Below are positions 19,029 through 27,527 of a DNA stretch of 64,000 nt, in pieces (positions within the stretch are counted from its first letter, which is position 1; every line of letters begins with the position of its first letter). The notes under the pieces are model-generated. The model was not told the DNA's origin and ran no database searches. It saw only the letters and a program-made list of their open reading frames with translations. Both the position numbers and the translations under genes were made by a program. Origin of the DNA: Campylobacter aviculae (GTDB lineage Bacteria > Campylobacterota > Campylobacteria > Campylobacterales > Campylobacteraceae); assembly GCF_005406215.1 (NCBI RefSeq), contig NZ_NXMA01000005.1, positions 56,038 through 120,037 on the forward strand, written 5' to 3'.

Positions 19029-20635
19029 AATTTTCAACCAAGACAAAGACAATGGTTTTGGTTATAACCTTGTTTATCTTAACTTGCATAGTATTTAGTT
19101 TTTTAAGGCAGATCGATATAAGAAATTTAATCAATCTATCAAAAGAAGAATTTAAAGATGAAATCGCAAATATTTATACTACAACTTTAAAACGCACTAA
19201 GGAATTTTATACAAGTAGAGCAAAAGCAAATTTAGAATCTGACAATATAAAAAGCTATATAAAAAATCAAGACATAGAAAAAATAAAAAAATTAACTCAT
19301 TCAAGATTTAAAGTCTTAAAAGAGGAAAATCCTTTTTTGCTTAGTATGAAATTTTTTAATGATAAAGGGCAACTTTTAACTTTCTTAGGAACAAAAAATC
19401 AATCTTTAAATCCAAAAAATGCAAAAAATGAGTATTTTTTTCTTGATCAAAATATTTTAACCTATCATATACTAACTCCTTTTTATGAAAAAAGTAAATT
19501 GCTCGGATGGATTGAATTTTGCTTATCAGCAGAATATTTTTTGAAAGAAATACAAGATTTTTCGGAACTAAAAGGAAGTATCGTTTTTGATGGAGAGTAT
19601 CAAGATGGAAATTTAACAACAAAAGGTGAACAAACCTTTATACTTCATTCTTTTACCTTATTTAATACAGACGCTAAACAGGCAAAAATGATTTTTTATC
19701 AAGATATTACCAAACAAGAAAATATTATAAAAAAATCTTTCTATGAAGCTTTAATGTTGTCTTTATTTTTAATTTTAATTATTTTATTAATTTTACATTA
19801 TGGTTTTAAAGTGTTAATTAAAAGGTTGGAAGTGAGTGAAAATTCTTTAAGGCATTTGAATGCGAATTTAGAGCAAGAGATTCAAACAGAACTTAAAAAA
19901 AGAAGAGAACAAGAAAGAATGTTGATGCATCAAAGTCGTTTGGCTAGCATGGGTGAAATGATAGGAAATATTGCACATCAATGGAGACAACCTTTAACTG
20001 AACTCAGTGCAATCATTACCCATTTAGGTTTAATGATAGAGTTAAAAAAATTAGATTATGAAAATTTTAAGAAACAAGAAAAAAGTGCCGAGAATTTAAT
20101 ATCTTATATGTCAAAAACTATAGATGATTTTAGAAATTTTTTTAAGCCTAATGCCTCCAAAACAATTTTCTATATAGAAGAAACTTTAGATAAGACCTTA
20201 AAATTATTGGAATCTTCTCTTAAGGAACACTCAATAAAAGTTGAAAAAGATTTTTCAGAAAAAATAGAATTTTATGGATTTCAAACTCAATTTTCTCAAG
20301 CTATTTTAAATATACTTTGTAATGCTAAAGATATTTTAATAGAACGAAAGATAGAAAATCCTTGTATAAAAATATCACTCATCAGGAAAAATCAAAGCAT
20401 TATTATTAAAATAAAAGATAATGGAGGAGGTATTACCATCTCACCTATAGAAAAAATTTTTGAACCTTATATTAGCAGCAAACATGCCAATATAGGAACA
20501 GGTATAGGTTTATATATGAGTAAAGTAATTATCGAGAAAAATTTTAAAGGCAATTTATATGCGAATAATAAAAATAATGGGGCAGAATTTATAATCAGTC
20601 TAGCTTTAACTTCCAACCTAAAAATGCAGTTGTAA
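19013..20635 (+). CDS. Sensor histidine kinase, partner of the ttr-linked regulator
   Basis: A 540-residue membrane kinase. Two membrane segments (about 12-32 and 243-266) bracket a periplasmic sensor of about 210 residues that looks like a Cache-type fold (SMKFFNDKGQLL, GWIEFCLSAEYFLKEI). The HisKA box is IAHQWRQPL near 320, the N box LNILCNAKDIL near 428, and the G boxes KDNGGGI and GTGIGLYMSKVI. The HQWRQPL form of the H box is common in epsilonproteobacterial kinases. Salmonella TtrS instead carries a PhnD-like binding domain, so the tetrathionate signal, if that is the ligand, would be read differently. The 3' end overlaps the next, convergent gene by 41 bases. Confidence 0.88.
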   Translation: MRLYLKFSTKTKTMVLVITLFILTCIVFSFLRQIDIRNLINLSKEEFKDEIANIYTTTLKRTKEFYTSRAKANLESDNIKSYIKNQDIEKIKKLTHSRFKVLKEENPFLLSMKFFNDKGQLLTFLGTKNQSLNPKNAKNEYFFLDQNILTYHILTPFYEKSKLLGWIEFCLSAEYFLKEIQDFSELKGSIVFDGEYQDGNLTTKGEQTFILHSFTLFNTDAKQAKMIFYQDITKQENIIKKSFYEALMLSLFLILIILLILHYGFKVLIKRLEVSENSLRHLNANLEQEIQTELKKRREQERMLMHQSRLASMGEMIGNIAHQWRQPLTELSAIITHLGLMIELKKLDYENFKKQEKSAENLISYMSKTIDDFRNFFKPNASKTIFYIEETLDKTLKLLESSLKEHSIKVEKDFSEKIEFYGFQTQFSQAILNILCNAKDILIERKIENPCIKISLIRKNQSIIIKIKDNGGGITISPIEKIFEPYISSKHANIGTGIGLYMSKVIIEKNFKGNLYANNKNNGAEFIISLALTSNLKMQL

Positions 20636-20903
20636 GTGTAAGAATGAAAATTAAATCCAAAGCCAAGTTTCCAAAACCTATAAGTCCAATTGAAAGCACA
20701 CTATAAAAAAAACCTCCTACTGCACTATACATACAAATTGTGCTTAAAGAGCCATTTTCGGCCATTCTTTTACAAGGACAAATTTTATAAAATTTTTTTT
20801 CGTTAAATTGATTTTTTTTATTAGTTCCGAAAAATAAACCTAAAAGTGCAAAAATATTTAAAAATATAAAAAAATAGACCAAAAATAAATCTAAACTATC
20901 CAA
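20595..20903 (-). CDS. Small hydrophobic membrane protein
   Basis: A 102-residue protein with three hydrophobic segments (about 7-24, 55-72 and 78-98) and a cysteine/lysine segment KICPCKRM in the loop. The start is TTG at 20903, with AGGAG six bases upstream. Function unknown; it resembles small conserved Campylobacter membrane proteins. Its last 41 bases overlap the end of the kinase gene tail to tail. The metallo-hydrolase gene lies 10 bases upstream, so they share an operon. Confidence 0.7.
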   Translation of the reverse strand: MDSLDLFLVYFFIFLNIFALLGLFFGTNKKNQFNEKKFYKICPCKRMAENGSLSTICMYSAVGGFFYSVLSIGLIGFGNLALDLIFILTLTTAFLGWKLKLD

Positions 20904-20913
20904 AACTCTACTC

Positions 20914-21510
20914 CTAAAAATATCTCAACCAAGAAGGTAAATGTGCTTGTTCAGCTTTTAAGGTTGTTTCTTGACCATGTCCAGGTAAAAGTTTAAAATC
21001 ATTTTCATAACCCATCACTTTTTCTAAACTTTTTTTCATAAGATTTGAATCCGAGTAAGGAAAATCCCATCTTCCTATGCTTCTATAAAATAAAAAATCT
21101 CCACTAAACATCAAATTTTCACCAACAACTTCTATCATAGTACAACCTGGAGTATGACCCGGTAAAAAATGGAATTTAAAATCAATTCCATTGATATCAA
21201 GTATATTTTCATCCTCGACTAAAAAATCTGCTTTGCTATGTTCAAAACCTTTTTCAAAAGGATCATTGAGCATAAATTCATCATTTTTATGTATATAAAT
21301 AGGGATGTTGTATTCTTTTTTTACCTTAGCATTATCCCAAACATGATCATAATGTCCATGAGTATTTAAAATAGCTAAAGGGTTTTTAACATGCTTTTGT
21401 ATGAATTTTAAAGCTTCAAATCCTGGATCGATTATAAATTCGCCTTTTTCTGTAAATAAAATATAGCAATTTGTTTCATAAGGACCGCAGGCTTGTTTGA
21501 TAATTTGCAT
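20914..21510 (-). CDS. Metallo-beta-lactamase fold hydrolase (glyoxalase II-like)
   Basis: A 198-residue cytoplasmic metallohydrolase. The metal motif THGHYDH near 50 (HXHXDH), a later histidine in LPGHTPGC near 117, the bridging aspartate in MFSGDFLF near 139, and LLPGHGQET near 178 complete the binuclear site. It resembles YcbL/glyoxalase II-like thioesterases. Substrate not determined by sequence. Divergent from nadE. Confidence 0.88.
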   Translation of the reverse strand: MQIIKQACGPYETNCYILFTEKGEFIIDPGFEALKFIQKHVKNPLAILNTHGHYDHVWDNAKVKKEYNIPIYIHKNDEFMLNDPFEKGFEHSKADFLVEDENILDINGIDFKFHFLPGHTPGCTMIEVVGENLMFSGDFLFYRSIGRWDFPYSDSNLMKKSLEKVMGYENDFKLLPGHGQETTLKAEQAHLPSWLRYF

Positions 21511-21574
21511 TTTTTAGCCTTTTCTTTGGAAATTTATATATAATTATACTACTGAATTATTTTAAAGGCAAGTG

Positions 21575-22333
21575 ATGCAATGCGAGTTGGTTTTTAAAGA
21601 TTTGTGTATTTTCATCAAAGAACAAATTCAAAAAAATAAAAAAAATGGTGTTATTTTGGGGCTTAGCGGAGGGGTTGATTCCGCTTTAGTGGCCACGCTT
21701 TGCAAAAAAGCTTTAGATAAAGATGTTTTTGCTCTTTTAATGCCTACACAATATTCGAGCAAAGAGCATTTAAGTGATGCTTTAATGCTTTGTAATGATT
21801 TGAAAATAGAATATAAAATTATTTCAATCCAAGAAATACTTGATGCTTTTATAAAGCAAAGTCAAAACATAGATAAAATTCGCATAGGAAATTTTGCGGC
21901 GCGCATTAGGATGAGTTTGCTTTATGATTATTCTGTGTTAAAAAATTCTCTTGTAGTTGGAACTTCCAATAAAAGTGAGTTGCTTTTGGGTTATGGAACG
22001 ATTTATGGGGATCTAGCTTGTGCTTTTAATCCTATAGGTGATCTTTATAAAACGCAAGTTTATGAACTGGCTAAATTTTTAAATTTGCATGAAAATTTTA
22101 TTAAAAAAAGTCCGAGTGCAGATCTTTGGGAAAATCAAAGTGATGAAAAGGAATTAGGCTTTATTTATGAACAAATAGATTTAGGTTTAAAAGCTATAGA
22201 AAATGATGATAAGCAAACTATGGATAAATTAGACGAAAACTTACTCAAAATGCTAAAAACGCGTATAAATAACAATGCCTTTAAAAGATCTATGCCTAAA
22301 ATTGCAAATTTAATGGAATTTAAAAGTGAATGA
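21575..22333 (+). CDS. nadE: NH3-dependent NAD+ synthetase
   Basis: Amidates nicotinic acid adenine dinucleotide to NAD+, using ammonia because there is no N-terminal glutaminase domain. The 252-residue protein has the PP-loop GLSGGVDSALVA near 30 and the NAD synthetase signature VVGTSNKSELLLGYGT near 128. I start at the ATG at 21575 (AAGG six bases upstream) rather than the preceding GTG. It opens a rightward operon nadE-lpxK-thrC-kdsB. Confidence 0.95.
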   Translation: MQCELVFKDLCIFIKEQIQKNKKNGVILGLSGGVDSALVATLCKKALDKDVFALLMPTQYSSKEHLSDALMLCNDLKIEYKIISIQEILDAFIKQSQNIDKIRIGNFAARIRMSLLYDYSVLKNSLVVGTSNKSELLLGYGTIYGDLACAFNPIGDLYKTQVYELAKFLNLHENFIKKSPSADLWENQSDEKELGFIYEQIDLGLKAIENDDKQTMDKLDENLLKMLKTRINNNAFKRSMPKIANLMEFKSE

Positions 22334-23249
22334 GGATAAAAAATATAAACTTTGGCTAGATCATTATTTTTTCAAGCCTAGTTTTTTTCAAAAATGCTTA
22401 GTGTATGCATTATTGCCTTTGAGTTTTATTTATGCATTATTGGCTATCATAAACACTTGGTTTTTTAAAAAAATAGATTTTAAAAAGCCTGTGATCAGTG
22501 TTGGAAATTTAAGTTTTGGAGGCAATGGAAAAACACCCCTTTGCAAGGCAATAGCAAGGGAATTTGAAGGTGTTTTTATCGTACTTAGAGGCTATAAAAG
22601 AAAAGGTAAAGGCTTACTTGTTATTAAGCATAATCATGAAATTTTAGTAGATGTTGCACAAAGTGGTGATGAAGCGATGGAATATGCCTTTGAGGATCAA
22701 ATTTCAGGCGTAATTGTCAGTGAAAATAGGGTAGAGGGGATCAAAAAAGCTTTTGATTTGGGTGCTAAGATAGTTTTATTAGATGATGCTTTTTCTAAAT
22801 TTTATATCCAAAAATTTGATATTTTGCTAGAAAGTGAAGTAAAGCCTTATTTTAATTTTACTTTACCTAGCGGGGCGTATCGTTTGCCAAAATTTTATAG
22901 CAAAAGAGCTGATTTTTTAGCACTTGAAAATAGGGATTTTATCCGTTATTCTTATACTAAAGAAAATCCTAAGGCTATATTGGTTACGGCTATTGCTAAA
23001 CCTTTTAGACTTTATGAGCATTTTATAAAGGCTAGGGCTTGTTATTTTTTTAAAGATCATTATGAATTTAAAAAAGATGAGCTTGAAAAATTACTTAAAA
23101 AGCATAATTGTGATACTTTAATGCTTACTTTTAAGGATTATGTTAAAGTGAAAGATTTTGGTTTTAAGTGTCAAATTATAGAATTAAATATAGAATTAAA
23201 AGAAAATTTTAAAGAGAAATTGCATCAATATGTAAGGAGTTTTGATTGA
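22326..23249 (+). CDS. lpxK: Tetraacyldisaccharide 4'-kinase
   Basis: Phosphorylates the lipid A disaccharide precursor at the inner membrane. The 307-residue protein has an N-terminal membrane helix (about 20-42) and the LpxK P-loop VGNLSFGGNGKTPLCKAI near 57, with LRGYKRKGKG near 88 and LLDDAFSKFYI near 150. GTG start at 22326, overlapping nadE by eight bases; no ATG alternative keeps the N-terminal helix. The stop overlaps thrC. Confidence 0.93.
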   Translation: MNEDKKYKLWLDHYFFKPSFFQKCLVYALLPLSFIYALLAIINTWFFKKIDFKKPVISVGNLSFGGNGKTPLCKAIAREFEGVFIVLRGYKRKGKGLLVIKHNHEILVDVAQSGDEAMEYAFEDQISGVIVSENRVEGIKKAFDLGAKIVLLDDAFSKFYIQKFDILLESEVKPYFNFTLPSGAYRLPKFYSKRADFLALENRDFIRYSYTKENPKAILVTAIAKPFRLYEHFIKARACYFFKDHYEFKKDELEKLLKKHNCDTLMLTFKDYVKVKDFGFKCQIIELNIELKENFKEKLHQYVRSFD

Positions 23250-24655
23250 TTTTAGTTGAAAGTAGAAATATTAACAATAAAGCAGATTTTAAAGAAGCAT
23301 TGATTAATCCAAATGCGCCACAAGGTGGGCTTTACTCGCCTTTAAATTTGCCTTATTTTGATGAGGAAAAATACAGCAAACTTTCTTACAATGATTTTGC
23401 TTTAAAATTGATAGAAAGCTTTGAATTTGGCTATGAAGAATTATTTAAAAAAGCTCTTAAAAGTTATGAAAAATTTGATCACGGTTTTGCAATAAATTTA
23501 AAGAAAATCGAAGATAAGGTTTATATTAATGAGCTTTGGCATGGACCTACAAGAGCTTTTAAAGATATGGCTTTGCAACCTTTTGGAGTGCTTTTAAATG
23601 AATTTTCAAAAGATAAAAAAATTTTAATCATGTGTGCCACAAGTGGAGACACAGGTCCAGCTACACTGAAAAGCTTTGAAAATTTAGAAAATATTAAAGT
23701 TGTTTGTATGTATCCAAATGGTGGAACAAGTTCTTTACAAGAACTTCAAATGAGAGCGTTAGATAAAAATAATTTAAAAGTTTTGGCCATTGAAGGTAAT
23801 TTTGATGACACACAGCGTATTTTAAAAAATCTATTAGCAAAAGCAGAATTTAGAGAAAAATTAAAAATACAAGATTATGAGCTTTGTGCTGCAAATTCTG
23901 TCAATTTTGGACGCATTTTGTTTCAAATAATCTATCATTATTATGCGAGTTTAAAATTATGGAATGAATTTAAAGAAAAGATTGAAATTATCGTTCCTAG
24001 TGGAAATTTTGGAAATGCTTTGGGGGCTTATTATGCAAAAAAAATGGGTGCAAAAATTTCAAAAATAAAAATCGCATCCAATGCAAATAATATTTTAAGC
24101 GAATTTTTCAATAAAGGCATTTATGATTTGCGAGGTAAAATTCTTAAAAAAACTATATCTCCGGCCATGGATATACTCATCTCTTCCAATATAGAAAGAC
24201 TGCTTTTTGATAAATTAGGTGATTTAAGAACTAATGAGCTAATGAATTCGCTTAAAAATCAAAATTATTTCACTCTTGAACAAAAAGAATTGCAAAGTTT
24301 GCAAGAAGATTTTGAAGCTGATTTTTGTGAAGATAGTGAGTGTATGAGATTTATCAAAGAAAGTAAAACTTTAATCGATCCACACACCGCAACTTGTTTT
24401 AAAATGCTAGATATTTCAAAACCAAGCATTATCACTTCAACAGCTGAATGGACAAAATTTACTCCAAGTATGATTAAGGCAATCTTTGATAGAGATTGTA
24501 AAGATGAAAAAGAAGATTTTAAACTTTTAGCTAAAAATTTTAATCTAGAAGTAAAAGAAGAAATTTCCAAACTTTTTGATTTAAATTTACAAGATAAAAG
24601 AGTGTATAAAAGCGAAGAAGTTGAAAATGAAATTTTAGAATGGATGAAAAAATGA
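23246..24655 (+). CDS. thrC: Threonine synthase
   Basis: PLP enzyme that converts O-phosphohomoserine to threonine. The 469-residue product has the PLP lysine in GPTRAFKDMALQPFG near 110 and CATSGDTGPATL near 132, typical of the longer bacterial ThrC. The start is a TTG at 23246, supported by a strong AAGGAG six bases upstream and by overlap with the lpxK stop. kdsB begins in its last codons. Confidence 0.95.
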   Translation: MILVESRNINNKADFKEALINPNAPQGGLYSPLNLPYFDEEKYSKLSYNDFALKLIESFEFGYEELFKKALKSYEKFDHGFAINLKKIEDKVYINELWHGPTRAFKDMALQPFGVLLNEFSKDKKILIMCATSGDTGPATLKSFENLENIKVVCMYPNGGTSSLQELQMRALDKNNLKVLAIEGNFDDTQRILKNLLAKAEFREKLKIQDYELCAANSVNFGRILFQIIYHYYASLKLWNEFKEKIEIIVPSGNFGNALGAYYAKKMGAKISKIKIASNANNILSEFFNKGIYDLRGKILKKTISPAMDILISSNIERLLFDKLGDLRTNELMNSLKNQNYFTLEQKELQSLQEDFEADFCEDSECMRFIKESKTLIDPHTATCFKMLDISKPSIITSTAEWTKFTPSMIKAIFDRDCKDEKEDFKLLAKNFNLEVKEEISKLFDLNLQDKRVYKSEEVENEILEWMKK

Positions 24656-25365
24656 TTATTATACCTACAAGATTAAACTCAACGCGTTTTCCTAAAAAAA
24701 TTCTTTGTGATATAGGTGGCGTTCCTATGTTTATAGCGACTGCTAAACAAGTACAAGAAGTCGATGAGGTTTGCATAGCGGTTGATGATGAAGAAATTTT
24801 AGAACTTGCTACAAAGTATCATTTTAAAGCGGTTTTAACCAGTAAAGAACATGAAAGTGGCACAGATAGAATCAATGAAGCTTGTCAAAAACTTGCTTTA
24901 AAGGATGATGAAATTATCATCAATGTGCAAGCGGACGAGCCTTTTATAGAAAGTAAAAATTTGCTTTTATTTAAAGAATTTGCACATTCTTGCTTAGATA
25001 AAGAAGCTTTTATGGCAAGTTGCTATAAAAGCATAGATAAAAAACAAGCCGATGATCCTAATTTAGTTAAAGTGGTTTGCGATAAAGATAATTTTGCCTT
25101 ATATTTTTCAAGATCAAAAATTCCTTATGAAAGAGAAGATTATCAAGATGATTTTAAGGGGCATTTAGGAATTTATGCTTATAGTGTAAAAGCTTTGCGT
25201 GAATTTTGTGCTTTAAAAAATTCAATGCTTGAAAAAACTGAAAAATTAGAGCAGTTAAGGGCGATTGAGAATGGAAAGAAAATCAAAATGCTGAAAATTA
25301 GCACTCAAAGCATGGGGATTGATACTCAAGAAGATTATGAAAAGGCTTTAAAAATCTTTGGGTGA
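24652..25365 (+). CDS. kdsB: CMP-KDO synthetase (3-deoxy-manno-octulosonate cytidylyltransferase)
   Basis: Activates KDO with CTP for lipooligosaccharide inner core. The 237-residue protein starts MIIIPTRLNSTRFPKKIL, the family nucleotide-binding signature, and has DEIIINVQADEPFI near 85. I chose the ATG at 24652 (ATGA overlap with thrC) over one four codons upstream because the family begins right at this strand. The stop lies inside the start region of the acetyltransferase gene. Confidence 0.95.
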   Translation: MIIIPTRLNSTRFPKKILCDIGGVPMFIATAKQVQEVDEVCIAVDDEEILELATKYHFKAVLTSKEHESGTDRINEACQKLALKDDEIIINVQADEPFIESKNLLLFKEFAHSCLDKEAFMASCYKSIDKKQADDPNLVKVVCDKDNFALYFSRSKIPYEREDYQDDFKGHLGIYAYSVKALREFCALKNSMLEKTEKLEQLRAIENGKKIKMLKISTQSMGIDTQEDYEKALKIFG

Positions 25366-25801
25366 TTTAAAAATTTATCAAGCAAAAATTAATGATTTAG
25401 AAAAGGTATTGTCATTATCAAGTTTATTGTTTAAAAAAAATATTGTAGAATTAAGATTAGAATTTGAAAATATATTAAAAAATTCAAAATATGCTGTATT
25501 TTTGCTTGAGCTAAATAATTTATGTGTAGGTTTTGCTTATGTTTGCGTAAGAAATGATTATGTGGAAGGAACTTTTAGTTCCCCTGTTGGATATTTAGAA
25601 GGTATCTATATGCAAAAAAATTATAGAAAAAAATCTTATGCTAAAAAATTATTAGCTTATTGTGAGAATTGGATTTTAAATCAAGGAATTGATGAAATTG
25701 CAAGCGATTGTGAATTAAATAATATCCAAAGTTTTAATTTTCACTTGCATTGTGGTTTCAAAGAAGTCAGCAAAATCATTTGTTTTACAAAAAAATTATA
25801 A
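25358..25801 (+). CDS. GNAT acetyltransferase resembling AAC(6')-I aminoglycoside acetyltransferases
   Basis: A 147-residue GNAT-fold protein that starts with TTG at 25358, overlapping kdsB by eight bases. The segment NDYVEGTFSSPVGYLEGIYM (67-85) and the later ASDCELNN (115-122), FHLHCGF (128-134) and CFTKK match my recollection of the AAC(6')-Ig/Ij/Ik group of chromosomal aminoglycoside 6'-N-acetyltransferases, which have YVxGTxxSPVxxLEGIFV and ASDxxLxN. The acetyl-CoA loop (YRKKSYAKKL near 89) has serine where the family usually has glycine, so activity may be altered. Another small-molecule or protein substrate is possible. Confidence 0.7.
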   Translation: MGDLKIYQAKINDLEKVLSLSSLLFKKNIVELRLEFENILKNSKYAVFLLELNNLCVGFAYVCVRNDYVEGTFSSPVGYLEGIYMQKNYRKKSYAKKLLAYCENWILNQGIDEIASDCELNNIQSFNFHLHCGFKEVSKIICFTKKL

Positions 25802-25810
25802 GGAGAAATA

Positions 25811-26581
25811 ATGAAAAAAATTGTTTGTTTTTTAATGATGTTTTTTGCCTTGCATTTGATGGCAAAAGATTTGGTAGTAGGTATGGAGCTTGGTTATCCA
25901 CCTTTTGAGATGAGCGATAAAGATAGTAAGGCGTCTGGAATCAGCGTGGATTTTTTGGATCAATTTGCCAAAGAAAACGGCTATAATCTTGTAGTAAAAA
26001 ATATTGCTTGGGATGGCTTAATACCTGCTCTTAAAACTGGAAAAATAGATCTTATAATGTCTTCTATGACTATTACAGATGATCGTAAAAAAGTAGTGGA
26101 CTTTAGCATTCCTTATGTACAAGCTAATTTGGCGATTTTAACTCCGATTAATTCGCAAGTTAAAAGCATAAAAGACTTAAATCAAAAAGGAAAAATTTTA
26201 GCTTTAAAACGTGGCTCTACAGGACATTTATATGCAAATAAAAATCTTAAAAATGCTACTATACATCTTTTTGACAAAGAAAATGCGGCAATTTTGGAAG
26301 TAATACAAGGAAAAGCCGATGGATTTTTTTACGATCAACTTACTATTTATAGAACTTGGCAAAAACACCAAGATACGACAAGGGCTATTTTAGCGCCTTT
26401 TCAGGAAAATCCAGAATTTTGGGGTATAGCCATAAGAAAAGGCAATGCAGGGCTTAAAAAACAATTAGATGATTTTATAAGTAAAAGCAAAAAAGACGGA
26501 TTTTTTGACTCGCTTGGGGAAAAATATTTAAAAGATGTTAAAGATACTTTTAAAAAGAATCATTTACAATTTTTCTTTTAA
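25811..26581 (+). CDS. Periplasmic amino-acid-binding protein of an ABC transporter
   Basis: A 256-residue solute-binding protein of family 3. A signal peptide (about 1-18, ending HLMA) is followed by VGMELGYPPFEMSD near 23 and the family signature AWDGLIPALKTGKIDLIMSSM near 65. It would bind a polar amino acid and deliver it to an ABC permease, but no permease or ATPase gene is adjacent. GlnH- or CjaA-like relatives are candidates. AGGAG precedes the ATG. Convergent with fliP. Confidence 0.88.
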   Translation: MKKIVCFLMMFFALHLMAKDLVVGMELGYPPFEMSDKDSKASGISVDFLDQFAKENGYNLVVKNIAWDGLIPALKTGKIDLIMSSMTITDDRKKVVDFSIPYVQANLAILTPINSQVKSIKDLNQKGKILALKRGSTGHLYANKNLKNATIHLFDKENAAILEVIQGKADGFFYDQLTIYRTWQKHQDTTRAILAPFQENPEFWGIAIRKGNAGLKKQLDDFISKSKKDGFFDSLGEKYLKDVKDTFKKNHLQFFF

Positions 26582-26587
26582 GATTTA

Positions 26588-26611
26588 AGAAAAGACTTTT
26601 TAGTCTTTTCT
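26588..26611. terminator. Hairpin terminator between binding protein gene and fliP
   Basis: A perfect 10-base stem (AGAAAAGACT and its complement) with a TTTT loop occupies most of the 33-base gap between two converging genes. The stem strands themselves are T-rich, consistent with use in both directions. Confidence 0.7.
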
Positions 26612-26614
26612 CCA

Positions 26615-27361
26615 TCATGTAACAAAACTTTCTACTAATCTTTGAACTAATAAATTCCAACCATCAACAAGAACAAAAATCAAAAGTTTAAAAGGCAAAG
26701 AAATCATTACAGGCGGAAGCATCATCATACCCATAGCCATCAAAACCGAACTCACAACCATATCTATAACTAAAAAAGGCAGATAGATTAAAAAACCTAT
26801 TTCAAAGGCGGTTTTTAACTCAGAAATCATAAATGCCGGAACCAAAACGGTTAGCGAAACATCGTCAATTGTTTTAGGATTAGGTAAATGACGTATGCGA
26901 TAGAATAAGGCCAAATCCTTCTCTCGTGTATTTTTAAGCATAAAATCTTTAAAGGGTTTCACTCCTTTAGTAAAAGCTTCTTCATAGCCAATTTTTTCAG
27001 CCAGATAAGGTTTTATACCTTCATTGTAAGATTTAGTTGCTACAGGCTCCATAATGAAAAAAGTTAAAATAAGAGCTAAAGTAACCAAAATGGTATTTGG
27101 AGGCATACTTTGAGTTCCCATAGCCTGACGTAAGAATGAAAATACTACAATAAGACGCAAAAATGAAGTCATTACAAAAACTATACTTGGAGCAAGTGCA
27201 AGAATAGTCAAAACTACGACTATATTAAGAGTTGTAACAAGTTGATTAGGTGTATTTGGAGCACTAAGACTTAAATTAACCGTAGGAATTGTTGCTTCTG
27301 GTGCTGCAAAAAGAGTATTAAAGAATGCACTAACAATTAATAAAAAAAATATTTTTTTCAA
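26615..27361 (-). CDS. fliP: Flagellar export apparatus protein FliP
   Basis: Core channel subunit of the flagellar type III export gate in the inner membrane. The 248-residue protein has a signal-like N-terminus, then the FliP pattern LRLIVVFSFLRQAMGTQSMPP near 67, GIKPYL near 116 and PAFMISELKTAFEIGFLIYLPFL near 180, with four membrane segments. The start is TTG at 27361, with AAGG seven bases upstream; no ATG fits. It stands alone, away from other flagellar genes. No sigma-28 or sigma-54 sequence is obvious before it. Confidence 0.95.
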   Translation of the reverse strand: MKKIFFLLIVSAFFNTLFAAPEATIPTVNLSLSAPNTPNQLVTTLNIVVVLTILALAPSIVFVMTSFLRLIVVFSFLRQAMGTQSMPPNTILVTLALILTFFIMEPVATKSYNEGIKPYLAEKIGYEEAFTKGVKPFKDFMLKNTREKDLALFYRIRHLPNPKTIDDVSLTVLVPAFMISELKTAFEIGFLIYLPFLVIDMVVSSVLMAMGMMMLPPVMISLPFKLLIFVLVDGWNLLVQRLVESFVT

Positions 27362-27493
27362 AACAAAACCTTAAACAATTAATTTTAGTAAAAATGTGTT
27401 TATTTTAACTTTTGATGACTAAAAAAAAGTTTAACTTTTATCCAAAATATCTAAACTTTGGATGAATTTTAACTTTAAGATGATAGAATTAGG

Positions 27494-27499
27494 TATAAA
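27494..27499 (+). promoter_or_regulatory. Candidate -10 (TATAAA) for glmU operon
   Basis: TATAAA preceded by AGG within a T-rich stretch, 28 bases before the glmU ATG at 27528. It fits Campylobacter sigma-70 promoters that lack a clear -35. Confidence 0.4.
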
Positions 27500-27527
27500 T
27501 TTATCTATAAAACAAGGTTTTAAAATT

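Noticed and set aside
18336..20635. Orthologues of Salmonella TtrR/TtrS
   Set aside because: The DNA-binding domain (winged helix) and the sensor domain type differ, so the TtrRS names were not used.
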